Positions 52,835-62,799 of a stretch of DNA of 64,000 bases are shown here, piece by piece (position 1 is the first letter of the stretch; every line of letters starts with the position of its first letter). Both the position numbers and the translations under genes were made by a program. This DNA is from Norana najaformis (lineage: Eukaryota; Annelida; Clitellata; Crassiclitellata; Hormogastridae): NCBI GenBank assembly GCA_964023275.1, contig OZ029923.1:4600229-4664228 (forward strand), written 5' to 3'. The notes below the pieces were generated by a model. That model did not search any database. It was not told where the DNA came from and was given only the letters and a program-made list of their open reading frames with translations.

Positions 52835-53340
52835 TTTTTATATATGTCTACTATTTGGAACTGATGCATGCTGGGGAATATATCAGTCTTGTGACATGCA
52901 TATATAAAAGCTAAATTATCTGTCATATGTCTAGAAAGCAGCTGTAGATGCTTGATTCAGCAGGTATGGAGACAGGAGACCAAATGAGGAGTCGATGCAG
53001 GAGAAAAAGATGGAGGAAATCTCCTGAAATCCTAAGCAAAAGGAGCGGCTGAGTTTGAGAACATACATCCAGTCTAGAACTTCTCAAAAAACGACAACTG
53101 AAAAATTCTGACAGATGATAATTTGATTGCTGGCAGCTTGACGCAGACTTGGAAAGAAACTGCCAAGCGAGGAATACTGATGTAATAGGGGATGCCAGAA
53201 AATCGTGAATCCGCTCAATTGCTAGTCGGTGGGAAGTAGAAAAGGCAAAAAAAACACCCAGTGTTAAAAAAAACGGTAACGGGAAGTATGTGGAAAATGG
53301 CCTTGAAAATGAACAATAATTTAATTAAATAAAACTGCAT
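52470..53340. other. Intron sequence with (TA)n
   Basis: TG-rich run at 52632-52660 and TA run at 52800-52830. No exon recognised. Confidence 0.45.
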
Positions 53341-53554
53341 TTTTTAACATCCGTTAGGTGGCCATGTTTTAATGCCTTTATTAAAAGGTGCTACATAAAT
53401 AGCCAGATACATAAGTATATGTATCAATTAGACTTCAATTATACTGTTGCAAAATGAAGGGAAATTACACCGAAGACTCATTATAAGACGCTTCATTATA
53501 ACATGAAATCTGTTATAACACAACCTGAATCCAAAAGTTAATTCACCTACAGAA

Positions 53555-53695
53555 AATATCTAATCCAACATAATTTAAAGACTTCCATAGCAACGTCATC
53601 ATAAAGCACACGGCATCATCAATCGATAGTTGTTTCACGTGAGATCCTAGCAAAAAATCGTAATCCATTGGAGACGCAAGGTTGAAATCCAATAT
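53555..53695 (-). mobile_element. Retroposon 3' end, family F (copy 5, diverged)
   Basis: ATCTAATCCAACATAATTTA, AGCAACGTCATCATAAAGCA, GCATCATCAATCGATAGTTG. Same layout as 46890. Confidence 0.6.
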
Positions 53696-54031
53696 GATAG
53701 AAAACATGTTTGCTATGACACAATCTCATTACAAGGCGGGTCCCGATGTGGCTCCCGGTGACAGCGTTATATCGAGTTTCTGGTGTACCTACCATGGGCT
53801 GACAAACAATTGTCTGGCAATAAGGCACAGTCACTGAGGCCTGCAGATATATAACCCTCAATCTCATTACAGTAAAAGGCCTACGTAACTGTTGACTGAT
53901 TGTAGGCCACAGCTGCAGAAGATACATGGCATCTGCAAGTGGACCAAGAAATTAGCTGATGTACGAAAACAAGATAATGAGCTGTTACTGAACCATGCAG
54001 CTAACACTATGTCAACTGAACCAGTAGTGGC

Positions 54032-54385
54032 AGACATTGAACCAGTGGCAAAGGCATTGAACCAGTGGCAGACACTGAACCAGTGGCACAGACACTGAAC
54101 CAGTGGCAGACACTGAACCAGTGGCACAGACACTGAACCAGTGGCAGACATTGAACCAGTGGCACAGACACTAAACCAGAGGCAGACACTGAACCAGTGG
54201 CAGAGACATTGAACCAGCGGCACAGACACTGAACCAGTGGCAGACATTGAACCAGTGGCACAGACACTGAACCAGTGGCACAGGCACTGAACCAGTGGCA
54301 AACATTGAACCAGTAGCAGAGACACTGAACCAGTAGCAGAGACATTGAACCAGTGGCACAGACAATGAACCAGTGGCACAATCAT
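54032..54385. repeat. 18/20-bp tandem repeat, about 19 units
   Basis: Two interleaved unit types, ACTGAACCAGTGGCAGAC (18) and ACTGAACCAGTGGCACAGAC (20). CACTGAACCAGTG is a near-palindrome (CACTG..CAGTG). In the intron after the bHLH exon. The Trp/Cys/Leu/Val minus frames are artefacts. Confidence 0.93.
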
Positions 54386-54407
54386 TCAACCCCTCATACA
54401 TATTCAT

Positions 54408-54606
54408 TATTATTATCACTTCTGTATTTATTAAGCACCACTATCTAACGACTAAGCATCAATCGATGGCGCTGATCAATTGTGAGTGAAGGCCTTGCTC
54501 CAGGTTCCTAGACGGTAACCGTTTCAGAGGATGAGACTTGAACCCGCACTCCGTGCATTACAAACGGAACGCTCTAACCAATCAGCTACCATGCACTAGA
54601 GCACAT
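54408..54606 (-). mobile_element. tRNA-derived SINE with ATA tail
   Basis: Minus sense: GCATGGTAGCTGATTGGTTA (A-box), GCGGGTTCAAGTCTCATCC (B-box), GGAACCTGGAGCAAGGCCTT, GATCAGCGCCATCGATTGAT, then GTGGTGCTTAATAAATACAG and an ATAAT tail. The middle CCATCGATTGATGCTTAG also links it to family F. Confidence 0.8.
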
Positions 54607-54785
54607 CGACTAAACCAGTGACACACATTCACGGCTCATGGTCACACACCCATGGCACATTTTTAAGAGCACAGTATATGCACTAAACACATGGCACACA
54701 ATCTAGGTCAACCAGTAATAAAGCTGCTATTAAAGGTATTATGTTCGTCGGTACACGTGTTGCAATACGAGAAAGCATCGTTTAC

Positions 54786-54943
54786 CGTGGTATATTCTTA
54801 GATATGCCACCGTGAGGCGCAGGATGCTCGCCTTGTCAATTTTCTTGTTCGACTGCATCACCAGCGGAACGAGCTTGGCAAGCTCCATGAAATAAGCATT
54901 CAGACGATCTCTTCGCAGCTTCTCTATTTCATTCCGGCTCAGC
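54786..54943 (-). CDS. Met: Met-like gene, bHLH exon
   Basis: Acceptor GTAACTCTGTTTCAG, donor CACG/GTAAAC. One nucleotide, 52 codons and one nucleotide. It reads LSRNEIEKLRRDRLNAYF, MELAKLVPLVMQ, SNKKIDKASILRLTVAYL, RIYH. Basic region with the E..RR..LN core, helix 1 (MELAKLVPL), a loop and helix 2 with KxDKASILRLxVAYLR. LRIYH right after helix 2 is typical of Met (LRIYQ). The exon begins in mid-codon, so at least one upstream exon with a phase-2 donor exists. Confidence 0.93.
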
Positions 54944-55039
54944 CTGAAACAGAGTTACCAAAAAAACTAAGAACCAGGAAACATCGCACAGATCAAACGC
55001 TCAGTAAATAAAGAAACCGACTCGCAATTCAAAGAAGAG

Positions 55040-55508
55040 TGAAGTTACATACATACATCCACACATACATACAAACATACATGATACATTCATACATACA
55101 TATACAGATACATCTATTCATACATATATGTATATATACACACATACATATATACATGCATACATACTACCATCGATACATACATACACATATGTATAGA
55201 TACACATATACGTGCATGCATACATACATACATTCATCCATATACATATATACATCCACACATACATATATACATGCATACATACATCCATCGATACATA
55301 CATACATATATGTATAAATACACATATACATGCATACATACATACATCCATCCATCCATACATATATACATCCACACATACATATATACATGCATACATA
55401 CATCCATCGATACATACATACATATATGTATAAATACACATACATCCATCCATCCATCCATCCATCCACACATACATATATACATAAATACAGGCATACA
55501 TACATACA
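55040..55508. repeat. (ATAC)n/(CATC)n microsatellite with higher-order duplication
   Basis: ACATACATAC-type repeats. A longer segment (ATACATCCACACATACATAT, ACATGCATACATACATCC, ATCGATACATACAT) recurs three times at about 120-bp spacing. ORFs on both strands (Tyr/His/Ile or Met/Cys/Val) are artefacts. Confidence 0.93.
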
Positions 55509-55509
55509 T

Positions 55510-55795
55510 ACAAAAGTCACAAAAGACAAATAATCCAGTGTTGTATGGTATAATAATAGAATTTCAATAGCACCTCCAAAAATAACCTGTAATCATAGCT
55601 AACAATCAGTAGAAGAGCAGCTAATCTACGCTAATATATACGAAACAATAGCAGCACGAAGTGAGGGAACGGTAAGAGTATGGACAGTTCCTGGAGTCCA
55701 AAGTGACTTTAAACCTAATAAATCATACCACTAAGCAATCATATGTTGCTGATGTTACAGGGAACTTTCATCTACCCCTAAGCAATCACGTGTGT
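55510..55795. other. Unassigned spacer
   Basis: Nothing recognised. Confidence 0.35.
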
Positions 55796-55796
55796 G

Positions 55797-55965
55797 GCAT
55801 GGTGGTCTACCGGTAATGCGTTTGGTCAATGATCATGCGGTTGCGGGTTAGACTCCCTGGGCAAGTTGCTTGCGCACACCGTGCCTCTGTCAACAAGCAG
55901 TATAATTTGGTACGGGTGTAAGCTGGAAAGTAAATGGTAAGTCCTGCAATTCACTGGCCCTTTCA
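55797..55965 (+). mobile_element. tRNA-derived SINE, family A (copy 4)
   Basis: GGCATGGTGGTCTACCGGTA head, CGGGTTAGACTCC (mutated B-box), CACACCGTGCCTCTGTCAAC, AGTATAATTTGGTACGGGTG. Truncated at the 3' side after CACTGGCCC. Confidence 0.75.
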
Positions 55966-56399
55966 AATTTCACCTAACCCTAAGGAATCACACCCTGCTG
56001 ATGTTACAATAACAGTATAATGAGCTATGATGAAACCGCGCCTCAAAACCATCAGAATATGCAAAACGGAAATTAAGTCTGGATTTATTATAAACCTGTC
56101 TTGCCATGCGGCAAAACTGACACAGATTTTCTAATTAGGTCAAACAGGAAACCAATCAGAATCACCTCCTCAGCGGAAACAGAAAACTGGGACAGAATAG
56201 CACACCTACATGTAGGTGACACGGTTTGTTAACGAACACCTTAGTTATATTGGACAGTATCTTATTATCAGCCACAGACAAAGAAGTGTTTAATTACCAC
56301 CACCAGGAAAATCGTTGATTATTTACCATGGGTAAAAAGTGGTCTATACCCTAACGCAGCCTGGAAACTGGCTTTAATATATACCAGGTAGGAAAGTGG

Positions 56400-56580
56400 C
56401 TTTTAAACACCACAGGTAGGGGGACAGATAGGAAAGTGGTTTTATATCCATCACGTGTCGAGGACAGGAAGGAAGTGGTCTTTAACTACTATGGGTATGG
56501 GACAGGTAGGAAAGTGGTATTTAACTACCACAGGTATGGGATATGTGGCAGTTAAACATACAGGTAGGGGACAGGTTTTT
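56400..56580. repeat. ~35-bp degenerate tandem repeat
   Basis: AGGTAGGAAAGTGGT and ACTACCACAGGTATGGGACA units, four to five copies, drifting. Confidence 0.7.
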
Positions 56581-56604
56581 TTTATCTTACACAAGCCATC
56601 AGGT

Positions 56605-57177
56605 ATCAATATGGTATTTACTGTCTATAAATGCGCTACATAACTGTCAATGTGGTATTTCCTGTCGTGTATAAATGCGCTACATAACTGTCAATGTGGT
56701 ATTTCCTGTCGTGTATAAATGCGCTACATAACTGTCAATGTGGTATTTCCTGTCGTGTGTAAATGCGCTACATAACTGTCAATGTGGTATTTCCTGTCGT
56801 GTATAAATGCGCTACATAACTGTCAATGTGGTATTTCCTGTCGTGTATAAATGCGCTACATAACTGTCAATGTGGTATTTCCTGTCGTGTATAAATGCGC
56901 TACATAACTGTCAATGTGGTATTTCCTGTCGTGTATAAATGCGCTACATAACTGTCGTTGTGGTATTTCCTGTCGTGTATAAATGCGCTACATAACTGTC
57001 AATGTGGTATTTCCTGTCGTGTATAAATGCGCTACATAACTGTCAATGTGGTATTTCCTGTCGTGTATAAATGCGCTACATAACTGTCAATGTGGTATTT
57101 CCTGTCGTGTATAAATGCGCTACATAACTGTCAATGTGGTATTTCCTGTCGTGTATAAATGCGCTACATAACTGTCA
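56605..57177. repeat. 44-bp satellite, 12 copies plus a diverged first unit
   Basis: Unit: AATGTGGTATTTCCTGTCGT, GTATAAATGCGCTACATAAC, TGTC. Almost identical copies. TATAAATGCGCTACATAA resembles the retroposon 3' end found elsewhere. Confidence 0.95.
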
Positions 57178-57199
57178 TATTGTACGCAATGTCCTATAT

Positions 57200-58035
57200 A
57201 AGTATGACGCTTATACACATGTGCGCTGGACACTAAGTTTGGCACTAGCGATGCTCTTAAACAGACTCGTAGTTCTAGCTCTCTGTCTCTGCACATCTCT
57301 TTGTGTGTCTGTTTTACTCTGTATGTCTCCCTCAGTTTCTGCATGTCTTCTTGTTGGCTTCGTATGTCTCTCTCTCCGTCTCCCCCTGTTTGACTCTCTT
57401 GACGAGCAAAACTTTCTTCTTCGAAAACTGATTATTTTAATTCAACTGCTTGAACCGAAAAACTGGCAGAAACTCTAGTTGCTTACTTATTCTTTCCCTC
57501 TGTATCTGCCTATCTCCGTCTTCCTGTCTCTGTTTCTGTCCTCCTATCTATCGCTGTCTCTCTTGATATGCAAACCATACAGAAAATATCTTTGAGGAAA
57601 ACAAACCTTTATCAGTCTTCAAAAATAGCAGGAAATTTGGAAAGAACATCGCAGCACGATTGCCAAGACGACAGGAAATTACAGACGAAATTAAAAACAC
57701 AAATTTATAAAGAATTCTAGCAAAATAAGGGGACAGCATCCACCCCCACATATCGCTAATCTCAAGAGAAGCCCCAAGGTGTTCAACCAGACTGAAAACC
57801 TTGCCAAAACTACTTTCTGAACACAAATTTCCTTAGAAGGAAGGGGTTTCAGTTTTTCCAAAAATGTTTCCGAGTGCACTTCTCGCCGACTGTTCCAAAA
57901 ATATTGACGATAATTAGGAATTAACTGAAGAAAGTCGGCCTATATTCGTGGCAGATCTTGCCAAGCCACAAGCAAGACAACAACATCAACAGGCAGCCTT
58001 ACTTTTCGGCCACAAGAACTAATGGTTCCGCAGCA
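57200..58035. other. CT-rich and unassigned sequence
   Basis: CTCTGTCTC low complexity at 57270-57400 and 57490-57560. No exon recognised. Confidence 0.4.
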
Positions 58036-58039
58036 ACTC

Positions 58040-58575
58040 AACAGAAAAGTTCAACAACATAGGCCTTTGAACACTGCTCATATTACACTAATGTACCTGT
58101 TCAAAAGTCTAGCTAGGATGCCATACGAACAAAGGCTCCAAAAGCTGGGTCTATTTTTCTTAGAAAGAAGATTGAAAGGTGACCTTATTGAGACCTACAA
58201 AACTTTACACTAACTCGAGAACACAGATGAGCTATCGTAATTGTAATTCCCAAATTTCTATAGCGCCCAACGAAAGCCACGTCGCGGGGACCAGCTTATT
58301 CACAGGCGCAAAGAAGCAACCTTCTTCTGGAGGGCAGCAATGGGATATTTAAGAGGACACAGTCCGAAACTTTATCGTAATATGGTGCGATTGGACATTA
58401 GAAAATTTTTCTTCAGCCAGAGGATTGTACAGCACTGGAATGGGATACCAGAAGTAACATCTGCACCACGCTAGAACAGTTTTAAAATAAAACATGACAG
58501 TTAGGTGGAGAGATAAAGACACTGAAAAGCCAATATAGATTACTTCTTACCGTACACGTTTATCTACAGGAAGCA
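58040..58575 (+). mobile_element. LINE ORF2 C-terminal fragment, split by a nested insertion
   Basis: Before the insertion: YLFKSLARMPYEQRLQKLGL, FFLERRLKGDLIETYKTLH. After it: RGHSPKLYRNMVRLDIRKFF, FSQRIVQHWNGIPE. This YExRLKxLGLxxLExRRxRGDLIExYK ... FFSQRxVxxWNxLPE layout is the end of another CR1-type LINE. Stop codons and a frameshift are present. The insert is the truncated GATTAC-family end at 58236-58308. Confidence 0.8.
58236..58308 (-). mobile_element. Nested LINE 3' end, GATTAC family (copy 10)
   Basis: TCGTAATTGTAATTCCCAAA, TTTCTATAGCGCCCAACGAA, CCACGTCGCGGGGACCAGCT, TATTCACAGGCGC, inserted inside the LINE ORF at 58040-58575. A very short 5'-truncated copy (about 75 bp), which gives a relative age: younger than its host. 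Confidence 0.85.
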
Positions 58576-58867
58576 GTTGCATCGACCCTAATCATTTTAC
58601 AGTGAATTTTTATTGGTGAGATCGTTGACCGCGGCCGCCCTAATTGGGAACACATGTGGTGCTGTTCTGTTTGAAGGTAAGGTCGGCAGGGACAACAGGA
58701 ACAACAACAGGTATGCAATCATCTGCACAAATACGAGAATTAAGTATATGAAATAAATAAATAAATACAATAAACAATGCACAAAATGATAAAGAAATAA
58801 ATATAAATAAAATACAAGACATAAGTAAAAGAAGAAATAATAAAAGAAAGTTCTAGATGAGGGTTCA

Positions 58868-58968
58868 ACACACTTACGCACGCATGCACGCCCGCACGCA
58901 CACACACAATTACACACACACACACACACACACAATTACACACACACACAGACACATACACACACAGA
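58868..58968. repeat. (CA)n microsatellite
   Basis: ACACAC runs broken by AATTACAC. Confidence 0.93.
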
Positions 58969-59296
58969 TAAATAAACTTCTCTAGATCAGTCAAACAGTC
59001 AGTCATATACTCAAAACTTCCAACAGGTACCGAATAGGCATTATATTAAGTGGCATTATATTAAGTGTCCCGGTACATCCATACATGCATACATAAAATC
59101 AATTAATTATCACACGCTTTAGAATCCAGAAAGACTACAGGACATAAGGGACAGAAGCAGATGGCACAAAATTTCCGTGGTGCAGCCAATCCTCGGCTCG
59201 GGGACGGTTGAAGACAAGTCAAGACAAGACACACATGCCGCGTCAGGGAGAACAGCCAATTCACCGGCGCCAATGCTACCCCGAGTTGTTCTAAAC

Positions 59297-59587
59297 CGGC
59301 GGTGGGCAAACTACGGCCCGCGGGCCAAATGCGGCCCCCCCCAAAGGCTTTGATGCGGCCCGCAAGACCGCTGTGGACTGCGAATCTGATGTGACCTCTT
59401 AGCTTCTCACATTAATGTGACAATCCTGTGAATGAAACACACGACGGTTTGAAAACCTATAATGATGCTGGTAATTAATACATTGCCAAGTCAGTTTTTA
59501 TTAAAGGCCAATAATATAGGTCTTTACTTCATTATAAGCTTTTTCATCGTAATACGGCCCTTAATTGAAAAAGTTTGCCCAATTCTG
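59297..59587. mobile_element. hAT-type MITE, 291 bp, with 8-bp TSD
   Basis: Left end CGGCGGTGGGCAAACTACGG, then CCCGCGGGCCAAATGCGGCC, the typical start of hAT elements carrying CAGxGGTGGGCAAACT. Right end AGTTTGCCCAATTCTG is its inverted partner (TGGGCAAACT shared exactly). Flanks TTCTAAAC (59289-59296) and CTCTAAAC (59588-59595) differ by one base. Confidence 0.87.
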
Positions 59588-59599
59588 CTCTAAACAAAA

Positions 59600-60870
59600 A
59601 CTGTAATTTACGAGAGACAAAGTCCTTTCGGTCCCAACAACTCTGAAACGTACGTATGGAAGTAAGCGAGTATAAAAAACACATTCTTAGAATCTTTCAG
59701 TGACACTGAAACTTTGCTGTCTAAGACAGCGTACTACTTAAACAAGCCGAAATGTTCACTCATATTACGTACAACAGAAAGGTCAGAAAGATTCTTACTC
59801 GTAACTGACATTGTAACTGACATTGTAACAAGAATAATAATCAACATCATGTAAACAAATGTGTTTACTAATCGATGAAAGTTCTCGTTTTAATGACATT
59901 CAACCTCGTTAAGGCAAGCATGTGAGTGCGAGCTCTCCGACTGGTTTCTCAAGGACAGGTGCTTTCTGATTACAATTACAATTACAACTACAATTAGTAA
60001 GCTACTTCTCTATGGTGCTTTTCAATGTTAATTGCTAATTATTCACCTTTCGTGATATTCTTAGGTTTAGATATACCTAACCAGTGGAGTCGTGGCTACC
60101 CTAGCTGAGGCTAGCTCTCAAAATCTACTTATCAGGCCAGGATGACACGTCTTCTCCAGGCAGAAATCAGTTTCAGAAACGACCCTGTAAATCATATCTC
60201 TCAGTCAGTTTTAATTCATTTGGGGACGACAGTATGACTGTACTGATCACCAGTACATCCGTCATGTCTCAGAAAACCCCAAGGTCCAAATATGAAGGAT
60301 GTACTGAACTGCATTTGCGGCAAGGTCTTGATCTCATCTTGGCAGATTCGCACAAAGATCACAGTCAAATCTTCATTTAAGGCATAAAGTCAATCGATTG
60401 GTCATTTCTTTGCATGCATGCCACTCTCTCCTCCTGCTCTGGCCATGGCTCAATACACATTACAATGACGGCTTCTTCACCAAACCATCAGTTACAAGTT
60501 ACCGTTGCAATTACAATATGACAGCTACTCATTCACCACGCCATCACTCTACTTCCACCGTCACCTTGCGACGCATCATCGTCATCAACCAGCAACATCC
60601 TCATCAACAGAATTGAAGCTGTAGAGTGGCTTCCCATTAATGACAACCGTTACCGTTAACTAGAAGGAAGGCTTTTAGATGCAGGCTAATCTACAGCAGC
60701 TCTTTTTCGATCCAGTTATTACATAGGCTTAACTCAAAAAACCGGGAGAGCAACCTCCGCCGAGGTAAAAGCAGACACAACGGTAAGTCACGTGTTAACT
60801 TCAGCAGGTATAGGCCTAAGATTCGTTTGAGCATAAGAGCATAGCAGCTCTATATCCGCCGTCAACAATT
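59600..60870. other. AT-rich spacer
   Basis: A short (ACAATT)n-type tail lies at 59968-59996, perhaps from a lost retroposon. ATTGTAACTGACATTGTAAC is duplicated at 59798-59828. No exon recognised. Confidence 0.4.
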
Positions 60871-60877
60871 AACCCAC

Positions 60878-60934
60878 CTGTGTCGACAGCAGAGAGAAGT
60901 CTTCGCTAAAGACGTCCGCATCACCGACAAACAT
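60878..60934 (-). CDS. Weak candidate first coding exon of the Met-like gene
   Basis: An ATG with flanking TTGAAAG opens [19 protein letters not shown] and ends at a good donor CAG/GTGGGT. The acidic wording looks protein-like, but it ends in phase 0, while the bHLH exon needs a phase-2 partner. In the overlapping frame from the ATG at 60921 ([15 protein letters not shown]) the same donor is phase 2 and would give RHRLSRNEIEK across the junction. Either an exon is missing between them or this is not part of the gene. Confidence 0.25.
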
Positions 60935-61019
60935 CTTTCAACTACGAAAGTATAACTATTGCAATTTTTAACTTCTGTGTTAAAGTCATTGTCCGACCGC
61001 AACTCAAGATGAGGCGAAC

Positions 61020-61232
61020 AGTGGATGGATGGGTGGATGGATCGATGGATGGATGGATGCATGGATGGATCGATGGGTGGATGGGTGGATGGATGGATGG
61101 GTGGGTGGATGGATGGATGGGTGGATGGATGCATGGATGGGTGGATGGATGCATGGATGGATGGGTGGATGGATGGGTGGATGGATGGATGGATGGGTGG
61201 ATGGATGGATGAATGGATGGATGGAGAGCTAG
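61020..61232. repeat. (GGAT)n microsatellite
   Basis: GGATGGAT with GGGT and GCAT variants. Asp/Gly/Trp/Met ORFs are artefacts. Confidence 0.95.
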
Positions 61233-61334
61233 AGACAGATAACAGAGACAGGAATGAAGGATGGCAGAAAGGAAGTAAGATACACAGAAAGGCAGTCCAG
61301 TGTCTGTATGTATTATTACACGTAAAAGCCTAAG

Positions 61335-61420
61335 CTTCATATTTATGAAAACAATTATATTAATATAGCGCCTTTTGTCTCCCTCTCAAAGCACCGAGTA
61401 CCACCCAACGCTTACAGATA
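61335..61420 (-). mobile_element. Retroposon 3' end remnant
   Basis: ACAATTATATTAATATAGCG, CCTTTTGTCTCCCTCTCAAA, GC. Read on the minus strand it ends GGCGCTATATTAAT. Confidence 0.5.
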
Positions 61421-61424
61421 AACA

Positions 61425-61885
61425 CCCCTTAACTAACAAAAATAGAAACGGGAATTTTAAATGTCAAATCAAAGACCAAATATCAGCATGAAATTAAGCT
61501 CATCTGTAAATATTGACAATAAATATTTACAATACACGGCATCAATATTCATTAGGGGGGGGGAATAGTTCAGTTTCAGGTCATTCACCTTTTGCCCTCC
61601 CCCCGGCTTTAAAGTCAACAGTCCTGCTGATCATGGGCCATACACGTACATGTATGCATGATTTACGTATGCATGTAGATATGGGGTAAACATATCAGGG
61701 TAACATATGGTAACATACAAGTAAAGGTAAAATATTTGTTTACACGACTCTGGGCTATGAGGTCAAAGGGTCATAAAACTGTCTGGCGCCAATACGACTA
61801 CATGTCGGTCCAATGACAAGACACCAGCTGCATGTAATGTATTTATGTGTTTACGTGATACGTCTAAATATATGCGCATTTATGC
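61425..61885. other. Unassigned spacer with a poly(G)/poly(C) pair
   Basis: GGGGGGGGG at 61555 and CCTCCCCCC near 61597, 40 bp apart, could pair. No exon. Confidence 0.35.
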
Positions 61886-61892
61886 ATTTGTG

Positions 61893-61970
61893 CAATTGTA
61901 ATTGTAATTGTAATCTGAGATTTATAAAGCACCACTTCAAGAATAAACTCATCAGGGGTGCTCATCATCA
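61893..61970 (-). mobile_element. Retroposon 3' end, family G, (ATTGTA)n tail
   Basis: CAATTGTAATTGTAATTGTA, ATCTGAGATTTATAAAGCAC, CACTTCAAGAATAAACTCAT. Close to the copy at 13068. Confidence 0.7.
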
Positions 61971-62007
61971 GTATGCACTTGTGTATGCAGGTATGTGCAT
62001 GTATGTA

Positions 62008-62090
62008 TGTAATGCAATGTAATGTAACAAGCATTTATACAGCGCCTTTCCAGCATCTCTGAAAAGCGCTAATACTTGGGCAGTTAGGTG
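62008..62090 (-). mobile_element. Retroposon 3' end, (TTACA) tail
   Basis: ATGCAATGTAATGTAACAAG, CATTTATACAGCGCCTTTCC, AGCATCTCTGAAAAGCGC. Same tail type as the duplicated block beside the exon at 52256. Confidence 0.7.
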
Positions 62091-62429
62091 TCTGTATGTC
62101 TGATGTATGTAAGTACTTAAGTATGTTTGTAGGTAGCTGGATATATTTTTGGTATAATACAATTCCTTTGAACTCCAAATAATCTAAGCTTGAACTCCGC
62201 CTCTGCCACGTCCAGCTCTTTAGACGGATGCAGAAATACACGATGCTCATATACAGACAGCATACAATTATTGTTTGTCCCAGTCGGCCGACCTGTGTGT
62301 TGGTCTGGGTCTGTCTGTCCGTCTCTGTCTGTGTCTTTCTGGCAGTCGTTGTCTTTCTGTCTTTCTATGTATTTTACTTCCTTTCTTCCATTCTTACTTC
62401 CTATCTGCCTGCCTCTGTGTATCTATCTC

Positions 62430-62484
62430 TGTCCATCCATCCATCCACCCATCCATCCACCCACCCACCCATCCATCCACCCGC

Positions 62485-62519
<35 letters not shown>

Positions 62520-62790
62520 CCCAAACCCACCCACTCATCCATCCATCCACCCGCCCACCCATCCATCCATCCACCCATCCATCCACCCACCCACCCATCC
62601 ATCCACCCGCCCATCCATCCATCCATCCGCCCACCCATCCATCCACCCACCCATCTACCCAAACCCACCCACCCCTCCATCCACCCACCCATCTACCCAA
62701 ACCCACCCACCTACCCATCCATCCATCCACCCGCCCATCCATCCATCCATCCATCCACCCACTTACCCATCCACCCATCATCTTCCCTCC
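62430..62790. repeat. (CCAT)n/(CCAC)n microsatellite with duplicated sub-blocks
   Basis: CCATCCATCCACCCACCC repeats with recurrent CTACCCAAACCCACCCAC. His/Pro/Ser/Ile ORFs of up to 234 codons are artefacts. Confidence 0.95.
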
Positions 62791-62799
62791 TTCCTTCTT

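Larger units (their letters stand above)
31935..54943 (-). other. Met: Met-like bHLH-PAS transcription factor gene (gene span of placed exons)
   Basis: Ten exons placed by reading the minus strand join in phase into bHLH, PAS-A, PAS-B and a ~650-residue C-terminal region, about 990 residues in all: 54786-54943, 52256-52347, 48137-48226, 43377-43497, 42163-42303, 41239-41398, 39689-39795, 39009-39160, 36802-37671 and 31935-33005. The bHLH motif (RNEIEKLRRDRLNAY ... KKIDKASILRLTVAYLRIYH) and the linker into PAS-A (WRPDF ... LGNLLLE) match the Methoprene-tolerant pattern better than ARNT, BMAL, Clock or AHR. Family knowledge: Met binds juvenile hormone or methyl farnesoate in PAS-B and partners a p160/SRC (Taiman/NCOA)-type protein in the nucleus. 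Orthology and ligand here are inferred. The 5' end is missing, introns are 0.5-4.5 kb and repeat-rich, and one junction (39009 to 37671) is uncertain. Confidence 0.8.
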
